Below are positions 34,640 through 42,015 of a DNA stretch of 51,010 nt, in pieces. Each line of letters opens with the position of its first letter. Position 1 is the stretch's first letter. The DNA is from a virus, in IMG/VR virus record IMGVR_UViG_3300031576_000064, positions 1-51,010 of that record, one strand, 5' to 3'. Under the pieces are notes generated by a model, which worked only from the letters and a program-made list of their open reading frames with translations, was not told where the DNA came from and did not search any database. A program made the translations under genes and the position numbers.

Positions 34640-34838
34640 GTTCTAAGTGTTGTATGCAAAATCACGTACCCTCGCCACCCATCCGCACACGCGGTGGATC
34701 GCGTGGTTTGCCAGACTCTCGTAGAGAGAGAGAGAGTAAATCTATTGTTTACGTGGAGGAGCCATATCTAGACCTGTTTTTGTTGGCGCGTGTGCGGTGC
34801 CGGCCGGGGTCTGCAATTTTGCATACAACACTTAGAAC
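34640..34838. repeat. 23-bp perfect inverted repeat, arms 34640-34662 and 34816-34838
   Basis: Each arm starts or ends with GTTCTAAG / CTTAGAAC and holds one TTGTATGCA motif. The spacer is 153 bases. Likely operator pair for a regulator, or a structural site. Confidence 0.8.
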
Positions 34839-34935
34839 AATGCGGGATCGTTGAGAAAAGTTTGTGTGCAGCGGTTGCGGCAGCTTGCATACACAGCATA
34901 CGAACTCTGACGCCTGGAAGACTTTCATCACGTGC

Positions 34936-34964
34936 TTGACATGGAGGTTGGACGTGTGTATCAG
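34936..34964 (+). promoter_or_regulatory. Rightward sigma70-type promoter
   Basis: TTGACA at 34936-34941, 17-base spacer, TATCAG at 34959-34964. Predicted transcription start near 34971, two bases before ATG 34973, so the mRNA would be nearly leaderless. Confidence 0.55.
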
Positions 34965-34972
34965 TCTGCTCT

Positions 34973-35194
34973 ATGAACGAACCAGCCGAGTACGTCGTTG
35001 TGTCCACAACGGTGACGAGGGCGCAACGTCACAGGCTCGACGAGCTTGCGTTGGCGGCGAGCGCTCCAGGCGCGATGGTGTCGAAGGCGGGGATCGTCCG
35101 CTGGCTGATCGAGAGGTGGCTTGCGGACGGCGGAACGTTGCCGACGAGCGGGCCGAAGCCGCGGGCTGACCGTTCTGTGGGTGTCGAGCCGTGA
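34973..35194 (+). CDS. Ribbon-helix-helix regulator
   Basis: 73 aa. EYVVVSTTVTRAQRHRLDEL then AASAPGAMVSKAGIVRWLIE gives a beta strand followed by two helices, the Arc/CopG ribbon-helix-helix DNA-binding fold. It is the first gene of the rightward arm, expressed from the promoter at 34936. It may bind the repeats in the control region and regulate both arms. ATGA/GTGA overlap with the helicase couples their translation. Confidence 0.7.
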   Translation: MNEPAEYVVVSTTVTRAQRHRLDELALAASAPGAMVSKAGIVRWLIERWLADGGTLPTSGPKPRADRSVGVEP

Positions 35195-36750
35195 TCGAGT
35201 TGCGTGACTACCAGCGGGCGGCGAGCGACGCTGCCTGCGAGGCGCTGGCGCGTTCGTCGCGTCCGTTGCTGGCGATGCCGACGGGGACTGGGAAGACGAT
35301 TGTGTTTGCGGACGTGTGCCGGCGGCGACGGGAGGCTGGGCGTTCGCTCGTGCTGGTGCCGCGGATCGAGTTGGCGAAGCAGGCGGTGGAGAAGATTCTG
35401 GCGACGACGGAGTTGACGTGCGGGATTGAGATGGGGGAGCGGCGAGTGGACAAGGGCTCGCTGCCTGACGTGACGGTGGCGAGCGTTCAGACGATGGCGA
35501 GGGAGCGGCGGAGGGAGGCGTTTGCGCGGGATGCGTTCGCGACGATTGTGGTGGACGAGTGCCATCATGCGTCCAGTCCATCGTATGGGTCGATTCTGGA
35601 ATGGTTCGATGGGGTGCCGTGCGTTGGTGTGACGGCGACGCCGGATCGTGGAGACGGGATTGGGCTCGATGCGGTGTTCACGTCGATCGCGTTTTCGTAC
35701 GAGTTGCCAGAGGCGATCCGAGACGGATGGCTTGCGCCGATTACGGCGAAGCTGGTGCATTTGCGGGACTTGGATCTCGCTGGCGTGCGGACGGTGGCTG
35801 GGGATTTCAACGAGCGGCAGCTGGCGGATGCGGTCGACCCGTTGCTGGATTCGATCGCGGCTGGCGTGCTGGAGTTGCGAGGCGAGCGGCCGACGGTTGT
35901 GTTTTGCGTGACTGTGGATCACGCGGATCGGATGGCGAGGTTGCTCAACGCGCGTGCCGGCAGAGAGGTAGCGCGGCACGTGAGTGGCGAGATGCGGATG
36001 GACGAGCGTGAGCGGAACCTGCTGGAATTCCAACGTGGATCGTTGCCGATTCTGACGAACGTGGCGGTGCTGACGGAGGGGTGGGATGCACCGCGGTGCG
36101 CGTGCATTGCGTTAGCGCGTCCGACGAAAAGCCGGGCGCTGTACACACAAATGGCTGGGCGGGGGACGAGGTTGTCTCCCGAGACTGGCAAGACGGACCT
36201 GCTGTTGTTGGATTTTGTGGGCAATGCGGGGAAGCACTCTCTGATCGGTCCGCTGGATCTCATGGGCATCGTGATCGAGTCGGGCGCGGGTGCGGAGATC
36301 GCGGCTGCGCTTGATGGTGCTGGGCTTGGATTGATCGACGGCGTGGAGGCTGCGAACGCACGCGCGCGCGATGCGGTGAAGGCGATGGCGAAGGCGCAGC
36401 GAACGACGCGGGAAGTTGACCCGATGGGCAAACGCGGTCGTGACGGTCGGGTGTGGAATCGGTCGGCTCCGGCGTGGGATGGGCCGGCGACGGAGAAGCA
36501 GCTTGTGCTGCTGGAGCGAGCCGGCATCGTGATTCCGAACCTGACGAAACGTGATGCGAGCGATCGGATCGACGTGGTGATGTCGCGGCGGGATGCTGGG
36601 CTCTGCACGTTTCGGCAGGCGAAGATTCTCTCGCAGTTCGGGTTGCCGACGGACGAGACGGCGTTCGTGCTGGCGGGCCAGTGGATCGACGCGATCAAGC
36701 GGAACGGATGGTCGCTACCGAATGGATTGGTCGTTGACACTGCGGCGTGA
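35191..36750 (+). CDS. SF2 DNA/RNA helicase
   Basis: 519 aa from GTG 35191 (GTGA overlap). Motif I LAMPTGTGKT (Walker A residues 29-36), motif II VVDECHH (Asp122-His125), motif III GVTATPDR, then the C-terminal domain with VVFCVTVDHADR, LTEGWDAPRCACI and motif VI QMAGRGTRL. ATP-driven unwinding; related to the UvrB/type-I-restriction helicase style often found in phage replication regions. A C-terminal extension after about residue 380 has no known domain. Confidence 0.88.
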   Translation: MIELRDYQRAASDAACEALARSSRPLLAMPTGTGKTIVFADVCRRRREAGRSLVLVPRIELAKQAVEKILATTELTCGIEMGERRVDKGSLPDVTVASVQTMARERRREAFARDAFATIVVDECHHASSPSYGSILEWFDGVPCVGVTATPDRGDGIGLDAVFTSIAFSYELPEAIRDGWLAPITAKLVHLRDLDLAGVRTVAGDFNERQLADAVDPLLDSIAAGVLELRGERPTVVFCVTVDHADRMARLLNARAGREVARHVSGEMRMDERERNLLEFQRGSLPILTNVAVLTEGWDAPRCACIALARPTKSRALYTQMAGRGTRLSPETGKTDLLLLDFVGNAGKHSLIGPLDLMGIVIESGAGAEIAAALDGAGLGLIDGVEAANARARDAVKAMAKAQRTTREVDPMGKRGRDGRVWNRSAPAWDGPATEKQLVLLERAGIVIPNLTKRDASDRIDVVMSRRDAGLCTFRQAKILSQFGLPTDETAFVLAGQWIDAIKRNGWSLPNGLVVDTAA

Positions 36751-36808
36751 TGCGCTGTAGCTGTGTGGTGTCGGCGTGCTGCCGACGGGAAGGGTGTTCG
36801 TTGTCCTC

Positions 36809-36881
36809 ACTCGATGCACGTCCGTTTCTGCGCTCGCGGCTACCCTGGCGTGCGCGGACAGCACTCGGGCGTGCATCGAGT
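36809..36881. repeat. 12-bp inverted repeat, arms ACTCGATGCACG and CGTGCATCGAGT
   Basis: Arms at 36809-36820 and 36870-36881, 49-base spacer, in the about 150-base gap between the helicase and the replication gene. Possible operator, hairpin, or replication-related site. Confidence 0.5.
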
Positions 36882-36901
36882 CGGGCCAACGACGTGCAGA
36901 C

Positions 36902-38866
36902 ATGACAGCGCGCAGAGAATCGGATGGGATGAACGACGAGGAAATTCTCTGCTCGGCGCTGATCGCGTCGCCTGGCGAATTTGCATCGATTGCACGACGG
37001 CTTCGCGCGGCGCATTTTGAGGATTCGTCGGTCGGCAGGCTGTACGAAGCGATCGGCATGGCGAGCGTTGGCGCGACAGAGAAGCTGACGGCGGATGCGA
37101 TCGTGTCGAAGCTGGACGCTCGCTCATTGGCAGCGCTCGGCGGTGTGCGGTGGGTTGAGCGCGCGGTTGCGAACGCGGTGAACGGCTGGCCTGTGGAGAC
37201 GGCGGCGAATGCGATCATCGCGCGGGCTGCGGAGCGGCGGGCGCTCGACTCGGCGTCGAAGGCGGTCGATGCGCTGAGCAAGGGGCAAGTGAAGCCCGCG
37301 CTGATCTACGCGGCGGACGTTGCGAAGCAGCTTGAGGGTGACGATCCGTGGAGCGAACCGACGCCGTTGGATCAGCGTCCTGTGCCGGAATTCCCGCTCC
37401 GATTGCTACCGCCCGTCGTGCGGATGTTCGTCGAGGAGTTGTCGACTGCGACGCAGGCGCCGACTGATCTTGCGGCGTTCTCTGCGCTCGGCACGCTGAG
37501 TGCGGCGATGCGCGGGAGGTTCCGCGTGCGGTGCGGCTCGGCACACATCGAGGGGCTGAACCTGTACCTCGTGGCGGCGCTGAACAGCGGCGAGAGGAAG
37601 TCTCCAGTGTTCGGCCGAGCGATACGGTCGTTGTGGCAGACGCAGGAGGAGATGAACGCGAGCGTCGCCAAGCAGATCGAGGAGTATCAGACGCGCCGCG
37701 AGTCGATCGCTGCGAGGTTGAAGTCGTCGCGGTCTGCGTTGACGAAGGCGAAGGATGATGTGCGAGAAGCGGCAGCCGAAGAGGTCGCGCGGATCGAATC
37801 GGAGGCAGCGACTCTCGGTCCAGTGCCTCGCACACACCAACTCGTCGTTGACGATGCGACGCCGGAGGCACTGGAGATCGTGTTGCGCGATAATCGCGAG
37901 CGGGCGGCCGTGCTCGCAGCGGAGGGCGGCGACCTGTTCGCGATGATGGCAGGCGGGTACACGAAGCTCGTGAAGCTGAAAGTCTACCTGTCTGGCTACT
38001 CGTGGGAGACGATGGTCACGACGCGAGTAGAGCGTGCTGGGTTCATGCTGCGGCATCCGTGCATGACGGTCTGCACGACGACTCAGCCGCAGACGCTCGC
38101 GGTGCTCTCGCAGAAGACCGAGCTTCGGGACCGCGGAATTCCAGCGCGGTTTTTCTACGCGATCCCGCGTAGCGCGATTGGCAAGCGTGACGTTGATCCG
38201 CCAGGAATGTCTCGTGTCGCACGTGACGCATGGGACTCGCTCGTGCGCCGGATGGTGCTGTGGCCCGATCCTGTCGACGAGCGCGGCATGCGCGCACCGA
38301 TGGACTTGGAGCTTTCGGAGGGTGCGCGCGAGGCGCTGATCGAGTTCAAGCGCGACGTGGAGCCGAGGCTGGCGGACCCGAACGATCTCGGCGGCATGTT
38401 CGGCTGGGAGCACAAACTCGTCGGCAACACGATGCGGCTGTGCGGCATTCTGCATCTCGCGTGGGCACACGAAAAACATGAACCTTGGCGCATACAGATC
38501 GACGCGGAAGAGGTTGAGGCGGCGCGAGAGTTCGCGATGCGCTACGCGGTGCCGCATGCGAGGGTCGCATTCGATGTGATGCAGGATTCTCCATCGCATG
38601 AGTCCGCGCGCCGGCTGCTGGCGAAGCTCGCGGAGAAGCGCTTCGCGCGCATCGACAAGCGCACCGTGCACAAGCTGATCGCGTCTCGCAACGCCTACGC
38701 GAGGGACGTTGACCCGACGATCGCGCTACTGGAAGCGCATGGGTTCATTCGGCCGACGCGTGACCTGACTGAGCCGTTGCCCCCGACGCTGACGAGACGA
38801 CGACCGCAGGCGGAGCGCTGGCTTGTCAACCCGGTGTGGTTGGCGATGGCGCGGAATGCGTCGTGA
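36902..38866 (+). CDS. DnaB-N / DUF3987-like replication protein
   Basis: 654 aa from ATG 36902; ATG 36929 is an alternative. The N-terminus EEILCSALIASPGEFASIAR, then DARSLAALGGVRWVERAVAN, looks like the DnaB N-terminal helical domain. The rest resembles the DUF3987 type: FPLRLLPPVVRMFVEELSTA then TQAPTDLAAFSALGTLSAAM, VAALNSGERKSPVFGR (a P-loop-like SGERKS), a coiled coil, GGDLFAMMAGGYTKLVKLKV and FMLRHPCMTVCTTTQPQTLA. Probably a replication initiator or primase/helicase loader. The closing RusA overlaps it by GTGA. Confidence 0.65.
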   Translation: MTARRESDGMNDEEILCSALIASPGEFASIARRLRAAHFEDSSVGRLYEAIGMASVGATEKLTADAIVSKLDARSLAALGGVRWVERAVANAVNGWPVETAANAIIARAAERRALDSASKAVDALSKGQVKPALIYAADVAKQLEGDDPWSEPTPLDQRPVPEFPLRLLPPVVRMFVEELSTATQAPTDLAAFSALGTLSAAMRGRFRVRCGSAHIEGLNLYLVAALNSGERKSPVFGRAIRSLWQTQEEMNASVAKQIEEYQTRRESIAARLKSSRSALTKAKDDVREAAAEEVARIESEAATLGPVPRTHQLVVDDATPEALEIVLRDNRERAAVLAAEGGDLFAMMAGGYTKLVKLKVYLSGYSWETMVTTRVERAGFMLRHPCMTVCTTTQPQTLAVLSQKTELRDRGIPARFFYAIPRSAIGKRDVDPPGMSRVARDAWDSLVRRMVLWPDPVDERGMRAPMDLELSEGAREALIEFKRDVEPRLADPNDLGGMFGWEHKLVGNTMRLCGILHLAWAHEKHEPWRIQIDAEEVEAAREFAMRYAVPHARVAFDVMQDSPSHESARRLLAKLAEKRFARIDKRTVHKLIASRNAYARDVDPTIALLEAHGFIRPTRDLTEPLPPTLTRRRPQAERWLVNPVWLAMARNAS

Positions 38867-39276
38867 CCATTCGTCTGCTCGGGCCAATGACGGCGCACGA
38901 CCTTGTCACGGGCCAGACGTTCGTGACGCTGCCGCTGCGGCTCGTGAGCGAGGCGAACGTTCGCGAGCACTGGCGACCGAGGGCGAAACGCGCGGCGACG
39001 CAGCGGTCGATTGCGCGCATGCTCGTCGGGCAGGCGATCGGCGGACGGAACTTGCCGGCGATCGTCACACTCACGCGTATCGCTCCGCGTGAACTCGACG
39101 GCGACAATCTCCAGCGCGCGTGCAAGGCCGTGCGCGACGGCGTCGCCGATGCGCTCGGTTGCGACGACCGCGATCCGCGAATCAACTGGCAGTACGCTCA
39201 GGAGCGCGCTGGCGTGAACGAGTACGGTGTGCGTATCACGCTGGAATTCCAGCGCGCTAGTGACTCTGCGCAATGA
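38863..39276 (+). CDS. rusA: RusA-family Holliday junction resolvase
   Basis: 137 aa from GTG 38863. LPLRLVSEANVREHWRPRAK, then PRELDGDNLQRACKAVRDGV and ADALGCDDRDPR. The RusA signature D-xD-N-L-K--D and the later DD (Asp79, Asp81, Asp92, Asp101/102) bind the metal. It resolves recombination or replication junctions before packaging. Ends LEFQRASDSAQ, where a copy of the 16-bp palindrome lies. Its 3' end overlaps the convergent gene by 20 bases. Confidence 0.85.
   Translation: MTIRLLGPMTAHDLVTGQTFVTLPLRLVSEANVREHWRPRAKRAATQRSIARMLVGQAIGGRNLPAIVTLTRIAPRELDGDNLQRACKAVRDGVADALGCDDRDPRINWQYAQERAGVNEYGVRITLEFQRASDSAQ
39239..39254. repeat. 16-bp palindrome, copy 2
   Basis: CGCTGGAATTCCAGCG, exact match to the core of the copies at 11313-11328 and 40072-40087. 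Here it codes LEFQR in RusA. Confidence 0.85.
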
Positions 39277-39451
39277 CGGCTCGCATCGCGGCGTCGCACT
39301 CGGCGGCAGCGATCTTTCGCTCCACGAGTTCGGCTACGCGGAGCCACCCATCGCGGCAATCAGCAGCGAGTGATCTCCACATACCGACCACATCGGTTTG
39401 TTTCCAGTAGGCGCACATGATCTCGGCTGCAAGCCGTTCGCGTGGCGTCAC
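39257..39451 (-). CDS. Small conserved phage protein
   Basis: 64 aa from GTG 39451 (GTGA overlap). It reads TPRERLAAEIMCAYWKQTDV then VGMWRSLAADCRDGWLRVAE. The 'TPRERLA...W' opening recurs in short phage proteins of unknown role. It is the last gene of the leftward regulatory block. Confidence 0.6.
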   Translation of the reverse strand: MTPRERLAAEIMCAYWKQTDVVGMWRSLAADCRDGWLRVAELVERKIAAAECDAAMRAVIAQSH

Positions 39452-39642
39452 CTGATCGGCTCCCGTGCTCTCGTGTCGGTCGCAACGATCGGCTCCGGCG
39501 GCTCCGTGAGGATCGTCTCCGCCGCGCGCAGACAATCGTCGGCTTCGCGCAGCGCGGCTCGGTAGCGTGGGCCACGAGCGTCGGCCGGAGAGGTCAGGCG
39601 GGCGTGACGGATCGCGCGGCGGATGGATTCGAGCGGCGTCAT
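39448..39642 (-). CDS. Small helical protein
   Basis: 64 aa from ATG 39642 (ATGA overlap). TPLESIRRAIRHARLTSPAD, ARGPRYRAALREADDCLRAA, ETILTEPPEPIVATDTRAR. All helical, no motif. Part of the repressor operon. Confidence 0.55.
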   Translation of the reverse strand: MTPLESIRRAIRHARLTSPADARGPRYRAALREADDCLRAAETILTEPPEPIVATDTRAREPIR

Positions 39643-39908
39643 GCCGCGACTCCGAGAGCACGGAGACGCACACCGACACGGCGGATGGCGGCACGCTCGA
39701 GCTGCCCAACGCGCGTGCGGTCGACGCCCAGGATCTCCGCTACCTCGCTGGTGGACATCCCGCCGCGCTCGGCCAGGCGCAGCACGCAGGACTCCAGCGC
39801 GGAGCCGGTATGCTGGCGGCAGTCGACGTGCGGGCAGACGCGCGCGGCTGTACCGAGTCCGAGCGCGACGCACTCGCCGTACGTGCGCGGGCGGTCGAGC
39901 GGTGTCAT
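39639..39908 (-). CDS. Sigma-region-4-like HTH protein
   Basis: 89 aa from ATG 39908. An N-terminal Cys/His part (TYGECVALGLGTAARVCPHV DCRQH) is followed by LRLAERGGMSTSEVAEILGV and DRTRVGQLERAAIRRVGV, the helix-turn-helix of sigma factor region 4. Such proteins, common in phages, may modulate transcription. In the same operon as the XRE repressor. Confidence 0.7.
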   Translation of the reverse strand: MTPLDRPRTYGECVALGLGTAARVCPHVDCRQHTGSALESCVLRLAERGGMSTSEVAEILGVDRTRVGQLERAAIRRVGVRLRALGVAA

Positions 39909-40033
39909 TCGCGTGCCTCGGTGGCGCACTCGGCGCACGGATGTTGCGGCACCGCGGCAACGATGTGCGTATCGTCGCACGCCTCGCAGTGCTCGCGTGC
40001 CTCGGTGGCGCACGGGTTGGCTGGTGTGGTCAT
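39905..40033 (-). CDS. 42-aa Cys-rich protein with internal repeat
   Basis: ATG 40033 and TGA both overlap neighbours (ATGA at each end). TTPANPCATEAREHCEACDD then THIVAAVPQHPCAECATEAR E. Four Cys plus His suggest a zinc finger. The unit CATEARE occurs twice, encoded by two 21-bp direct repeats (39909-39929 and 39994-40014). Confidence 0.6.
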   Translation of the reverse strand: MTTPANPCATEAREHCEACDDTHIVAAVPQHPCAECATEARE

Positions 40034-40260
40034 TCGTCGGACTCCTCTGCCGGACCGATCCACTCGTTCAGCGCTGGAATTCCAGCGTGCGCGAGGATCG
40101 AGGAGAGCGCGTCGTCGATCTCACGCACGTGCTGCGCGACGGCCGCGCGCACTGGACTGTAGCGCGGCTGGCCGGCGACGATGTCCTCGGCCCAGCCGTG
40201 GATTTGCCGACGAACATCGCGAGCGTACTCGCGTGCGCGTTCGCGGGCAGCGGGGGTCAT
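40030..40260 (-). CDS. Small helical protein
   Basis: 76 aa from ATG 40260 (ATGA overlap). TPAARERAREYARDVRRQIH, GWAEDIVAGQPRYSPVRAAV, HVREIDDALSSILAHAGIPA. Contains copy 3 of the 16-bp palindrome, coding GIPA. Function unknown. Confidence 0.55.
   Translation of the reverse strand: MTPAARERAREYARDVRRQIHGWAEDIVAGQPRYSPVRAAVAQHVREIDDALSSILAHAGIPALNEWIGPAEESDE
40072..40087. repeat. 16-bp palindrome, copy 3
   Basis: CGCTGGAATTCCAGCG, exact match to copies 1 and 2; only 833 bases from copy 2. Confidence 0.85.
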
Positions 40261-40502
40261 CGCGCCGGCTCCGGGTCGATCCGCACGGAGACCTGCCCCC
40301 ATGTCGCGGGCTCCACGCCGAGCACGTCACGGATGCGGGCCGCTGTGACGGCGTTCGGGCGGCGGTATCCCTGTTCGTACTGCCCGAGCGTCTGCGCTTC
40401 GATTTGGCAGCGGTAGGCCGTCTGCGTGAGCGTCAGGCCAGCGGACACGCGGGCTTGCCGGAGGCAGTGGCCGGCTTCTCGGTATGGTCGTTTGGTTGCC
40501 AT
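40257..40502 (-). CDS. XRE-type repressor
   Basis: 81 aa from ATG 40502. REAGHCLRQARVSAGLTLTQ, TAYRCQIEAQTLGQYEQGYR, RPNAVTAARIRDVLGV is a five-helix XRE/Cro DNA-binding domain, with a short tail. ATG 40514 is an alternative, but the predicted transcript start near 40503 favours 40502 as a leaderless message. It likely binds the palindrome at 40533-40557 and controls its own and the rightward promoter. No integrase accompanies it. Confidence 0.75.
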   Translation of the reverse strand: MATKRPYREAGHCLRQARVSAGLTLTQTAYRCQIEAQTLGQYEQGYRRPNAVTAARIRDVLGVEPATWGQVSVRIDPEPAR

Positions 40503-40509
40503 GCGCCGG

Positions 40510-40580
40510 AACATAGCGCACGAAAAAGTACAGCGCAAGTACGATTAGCACTTGCGCACGCGAATGGCGCGTGCCATATT
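40510..40580. promoter_or_regulatory. Symmetric divergent promoters sharing one operator
   Basis: Palindrome arms GCGCAAGT (40533-40540) and ACTTGCGC (40550-40557), 9-base spacer. Each arm contains a -35 TTGCGC. Leftward: TTGCGC, 17-base spacer, TATGTT (40515-40510). Rightward: TTGCGC (40552-40557), 17-base spacer, CATATT (40575-40580). A repressor on the palindrome would cover both -35 boxes. Confidence 0.7.
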
Positions 40581-40621
40581 CTCTCCTGCGCTCGCACTGC
40601 GCGGGTGCAACGGAGGAAACG

Positions 40622-40825
40622 ATGGGCAAGCAGGTAACAGATGATCCGGTCATCACGGATGGCGAGGGCGACGCGGCGCTCGATGCGTTGCGCGCGGAAC
40701 TCGCGCGCATTGCGGTCGAGCGATCGAAGCTCGACGACGAGTATGCGCGGCTCAGACTGCGCGAGAACCGCGTCAACCGCTCGATACGGTCACTGACTGG
40801 CGCGAGCGAGCGAGGCGCGTCGTGA
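40622..40825 (+). CDS. Small coiled-coil protein
   Basis: 67 aa from ATG 40622 with GGAGGAA before it. GKQVTDDPVITDGEGDAALD then LRAELARIAVERSKLDDEYA and RLRLRENRVNRSIRSLTGAS, a coiled coil. First gene of the second rightward operon, overlapping recT. Possibly a recombination accessory factor. Confidence 0.6.
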   Translation: MGKQVTDDPVITDGEGDAALDALRAELARIAVERSKLDDEYARLRLRENRVNRSIRSLTGASERGAS

Positions 40826-41922
40826 GTGCGGAGATTGAACGCCGAGGCATCGGCAGTGCCGGCGCGCTGGAGCCGACGAGCTTCGCCGAGATCACACAGC
40901 TTGCCGCATATGTGGCGAAGAGCGGGTTGTTCGCGGTGAAAACCGCGGAGGCGGCGGCGGTCGTGATGCTCACGGGTGCATCGCTCGGCATCTCGCCTGT
41001 CGCGGCACTTCGTGGCGTGCACGTGATTCAGGGTCGCGCCGCGCTCGATGCGACGCTGATCGCTGGGCTTGCGCAGCGACACCCGGACTGTGAGTTCTGG
41101 ACAGTGCGCGAGTGCAGCAACGAGCGCTGCACGATCGAGACTCGCCGACGCGGTAGCGATCCAGTGACGCGCACGTGGACGCTTGACGACGCGAAGCGCG
41201 CTGGACTCGCGGGCAAGGACAACTGGAAAAACTACCCCGCGGCGATGCTGCGAGCGCGCTGCACAGCAGAGCTCGCGCGCATGGTTTATCCCGACGCGCT
41301 GTTCGGCGTGTACGACCCGGACGAACTGGCCGACTCACGGCCAGAGAAGCCGCGCACGATCGCAGCGGCGGTTGCTCGCAGTGAGCCGGCTGCTGCGCCT
41401 GCCGTCGATGCGGAGTTCATCGTGCATCAATCGCCAGTCGCGTCATGGCTCACCGCGATCACGGATGCGGTCAACGTCGCCGCGCTGACAGGAATCGGCA
41501 GAAGTCTGCGCGACGAGCCAGCGACGATCCGTTCGGCCGTGCGTGCGGCATACGAAGCGCGGCTCGCGGAACTGCGAGGACCGACCAACGACGGGAACGA
41601 CTCGAAGCGCGCGCGCAAGCCAGCGCCTGAGTCCGCGCCTGCAGACGAGCCGGAGAACGTGAACGCCGATCCTGCGCCCGCCCAGCGAGTGCGCGGCGAG
41701 TCTGTGGCGCTGATGCAGTGGCGCGAGCACATCGCCGGCAAGAGCGCGCCGCAAGCGGTGGCGAACTCGTGGGCGGCGCATCGCGCGGAGTTCGGCGGCG
41801 ATACTGACGCGGCGCACGCAATCACATGCACGAGGCTCGCTGCGTTCACGAGCGTGAGCGATCCGGTCGTGATGCTGGCCGAAGCGTGCATGCGGCACGA
41901 CGCGAAAGCGAGGGTGGCGTGA
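40822..41922 (+). CDS. recT: RecT-family single-strand annealing protein
   Basis: 366 aa from GTG 40822 (GTGA overlap). Typical phage RecT segments: SFAEITQLAAYVAKSGLFAV, LTGASLGISPVAALRGVHVI, WTLDDAKRAGLAGKDNWKNY, PAAMLRARCTAELARMVYPD, GVYDPDELADS. It pairs complementary strands during replication and repair, with the nuclease at 42855 as partner. After residue 200 there is a long variable Ala/Pro-rich tail. Confidence 0.8.
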   Translation: MSAEIERRGIGSAGALEPTSFAEITQLAAYVAKSGLFAVKTAEAAAVVMLTGASLGISPVAALRGVHVIQGRAALDATLIAGLAQRHPDCEFWTVRECSNERCTIETRRRGSDPVTRTWTLDDAKRAGLAGKDNWKNYPAAMLRARCTAELARMVYPDALFGVYDPDELADSRPEKPRTIAAAVARSEPAAAPAVDAEFIVHQSPVASWLTAITDAVNVAALTGIGRSLRDEPATIRSAVRAAYEARLAELRGPTNDGNDSKRARKPAPESAPADEPENVNADPAPAQRVRGESVALMQWREHIAGKSAPQAVANSWAAHRAEFGGDTDAAHAITCTRLAAFTSVSDPVVMLAEACMRHDAKARVA

Positions 41923-41929
41923 GATTCGA

Positions 41930-41994
41930 TGGCGTGGCCGGGCGCGGTCGGGCAGGGCTGGGCAAGGCACGGCGGGGCTGGGCCCTTCGGGGCA
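41930..41994 (+). repeat. NGGCN pentamer array, 13 units
   Basis: Read in fives from 41930: TGGCG TGGCC GGGCG CGGTC then GGGCA GGGCT GGGCA AGGCA, then CGGCG GGGCT GGGCC CTTCG GGGCA. Eleven of thirteen fit NGGCN. It lies between recT and the ParB-like gene, in a 93-base gap. The G runs could also form a quadruplex. Confidence 0.7.
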
Positions 41995-42015
41995 TGACGT
42001 GAAAGTGAGGGCAGC

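Larger units (their letters stand above)
34432..34972. promoter_or_regulatory. Divergent control region between the two arms
   Basis: No credible gene; short frames in both directions lack coding character. It is clearly richer in A/T than the rest. Contents: a parS-like site (34512-34525), TTGTATGCA-type motifs at 34594, 34650, 34820 (inverted) and 34886 (inverted, one mismatch), a 23-bp inverted repeat (34640-34662 with 34816-34838), an AG dinucleotide run near 34720-34738, and a promoter at 34936-34964. Leftward promoter not clearly identified. Confidence 0.75.

Noticed and set aside
34640-34838. The 23-bp inverted repeat as a minimal CRISPR array
   Set aside because: Only two copies, inverted, 153 bases apart; not repeat-spacer geometry.
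34428-34854. Short frames on both strands in the control region
   Set aside because: They overlap the repeats and lack coding character and ribosome sites.
36734-36765. TTGACA near the end of the helicase gene as a promoter
   Set aside because: No acceptable -10 at 16-18 bases; the region is GC-rich.
36771-36785. TCGGC-GTGCT-GCCGA hairpin as terminator
   Set aside because: Only five base pairs and no T run.
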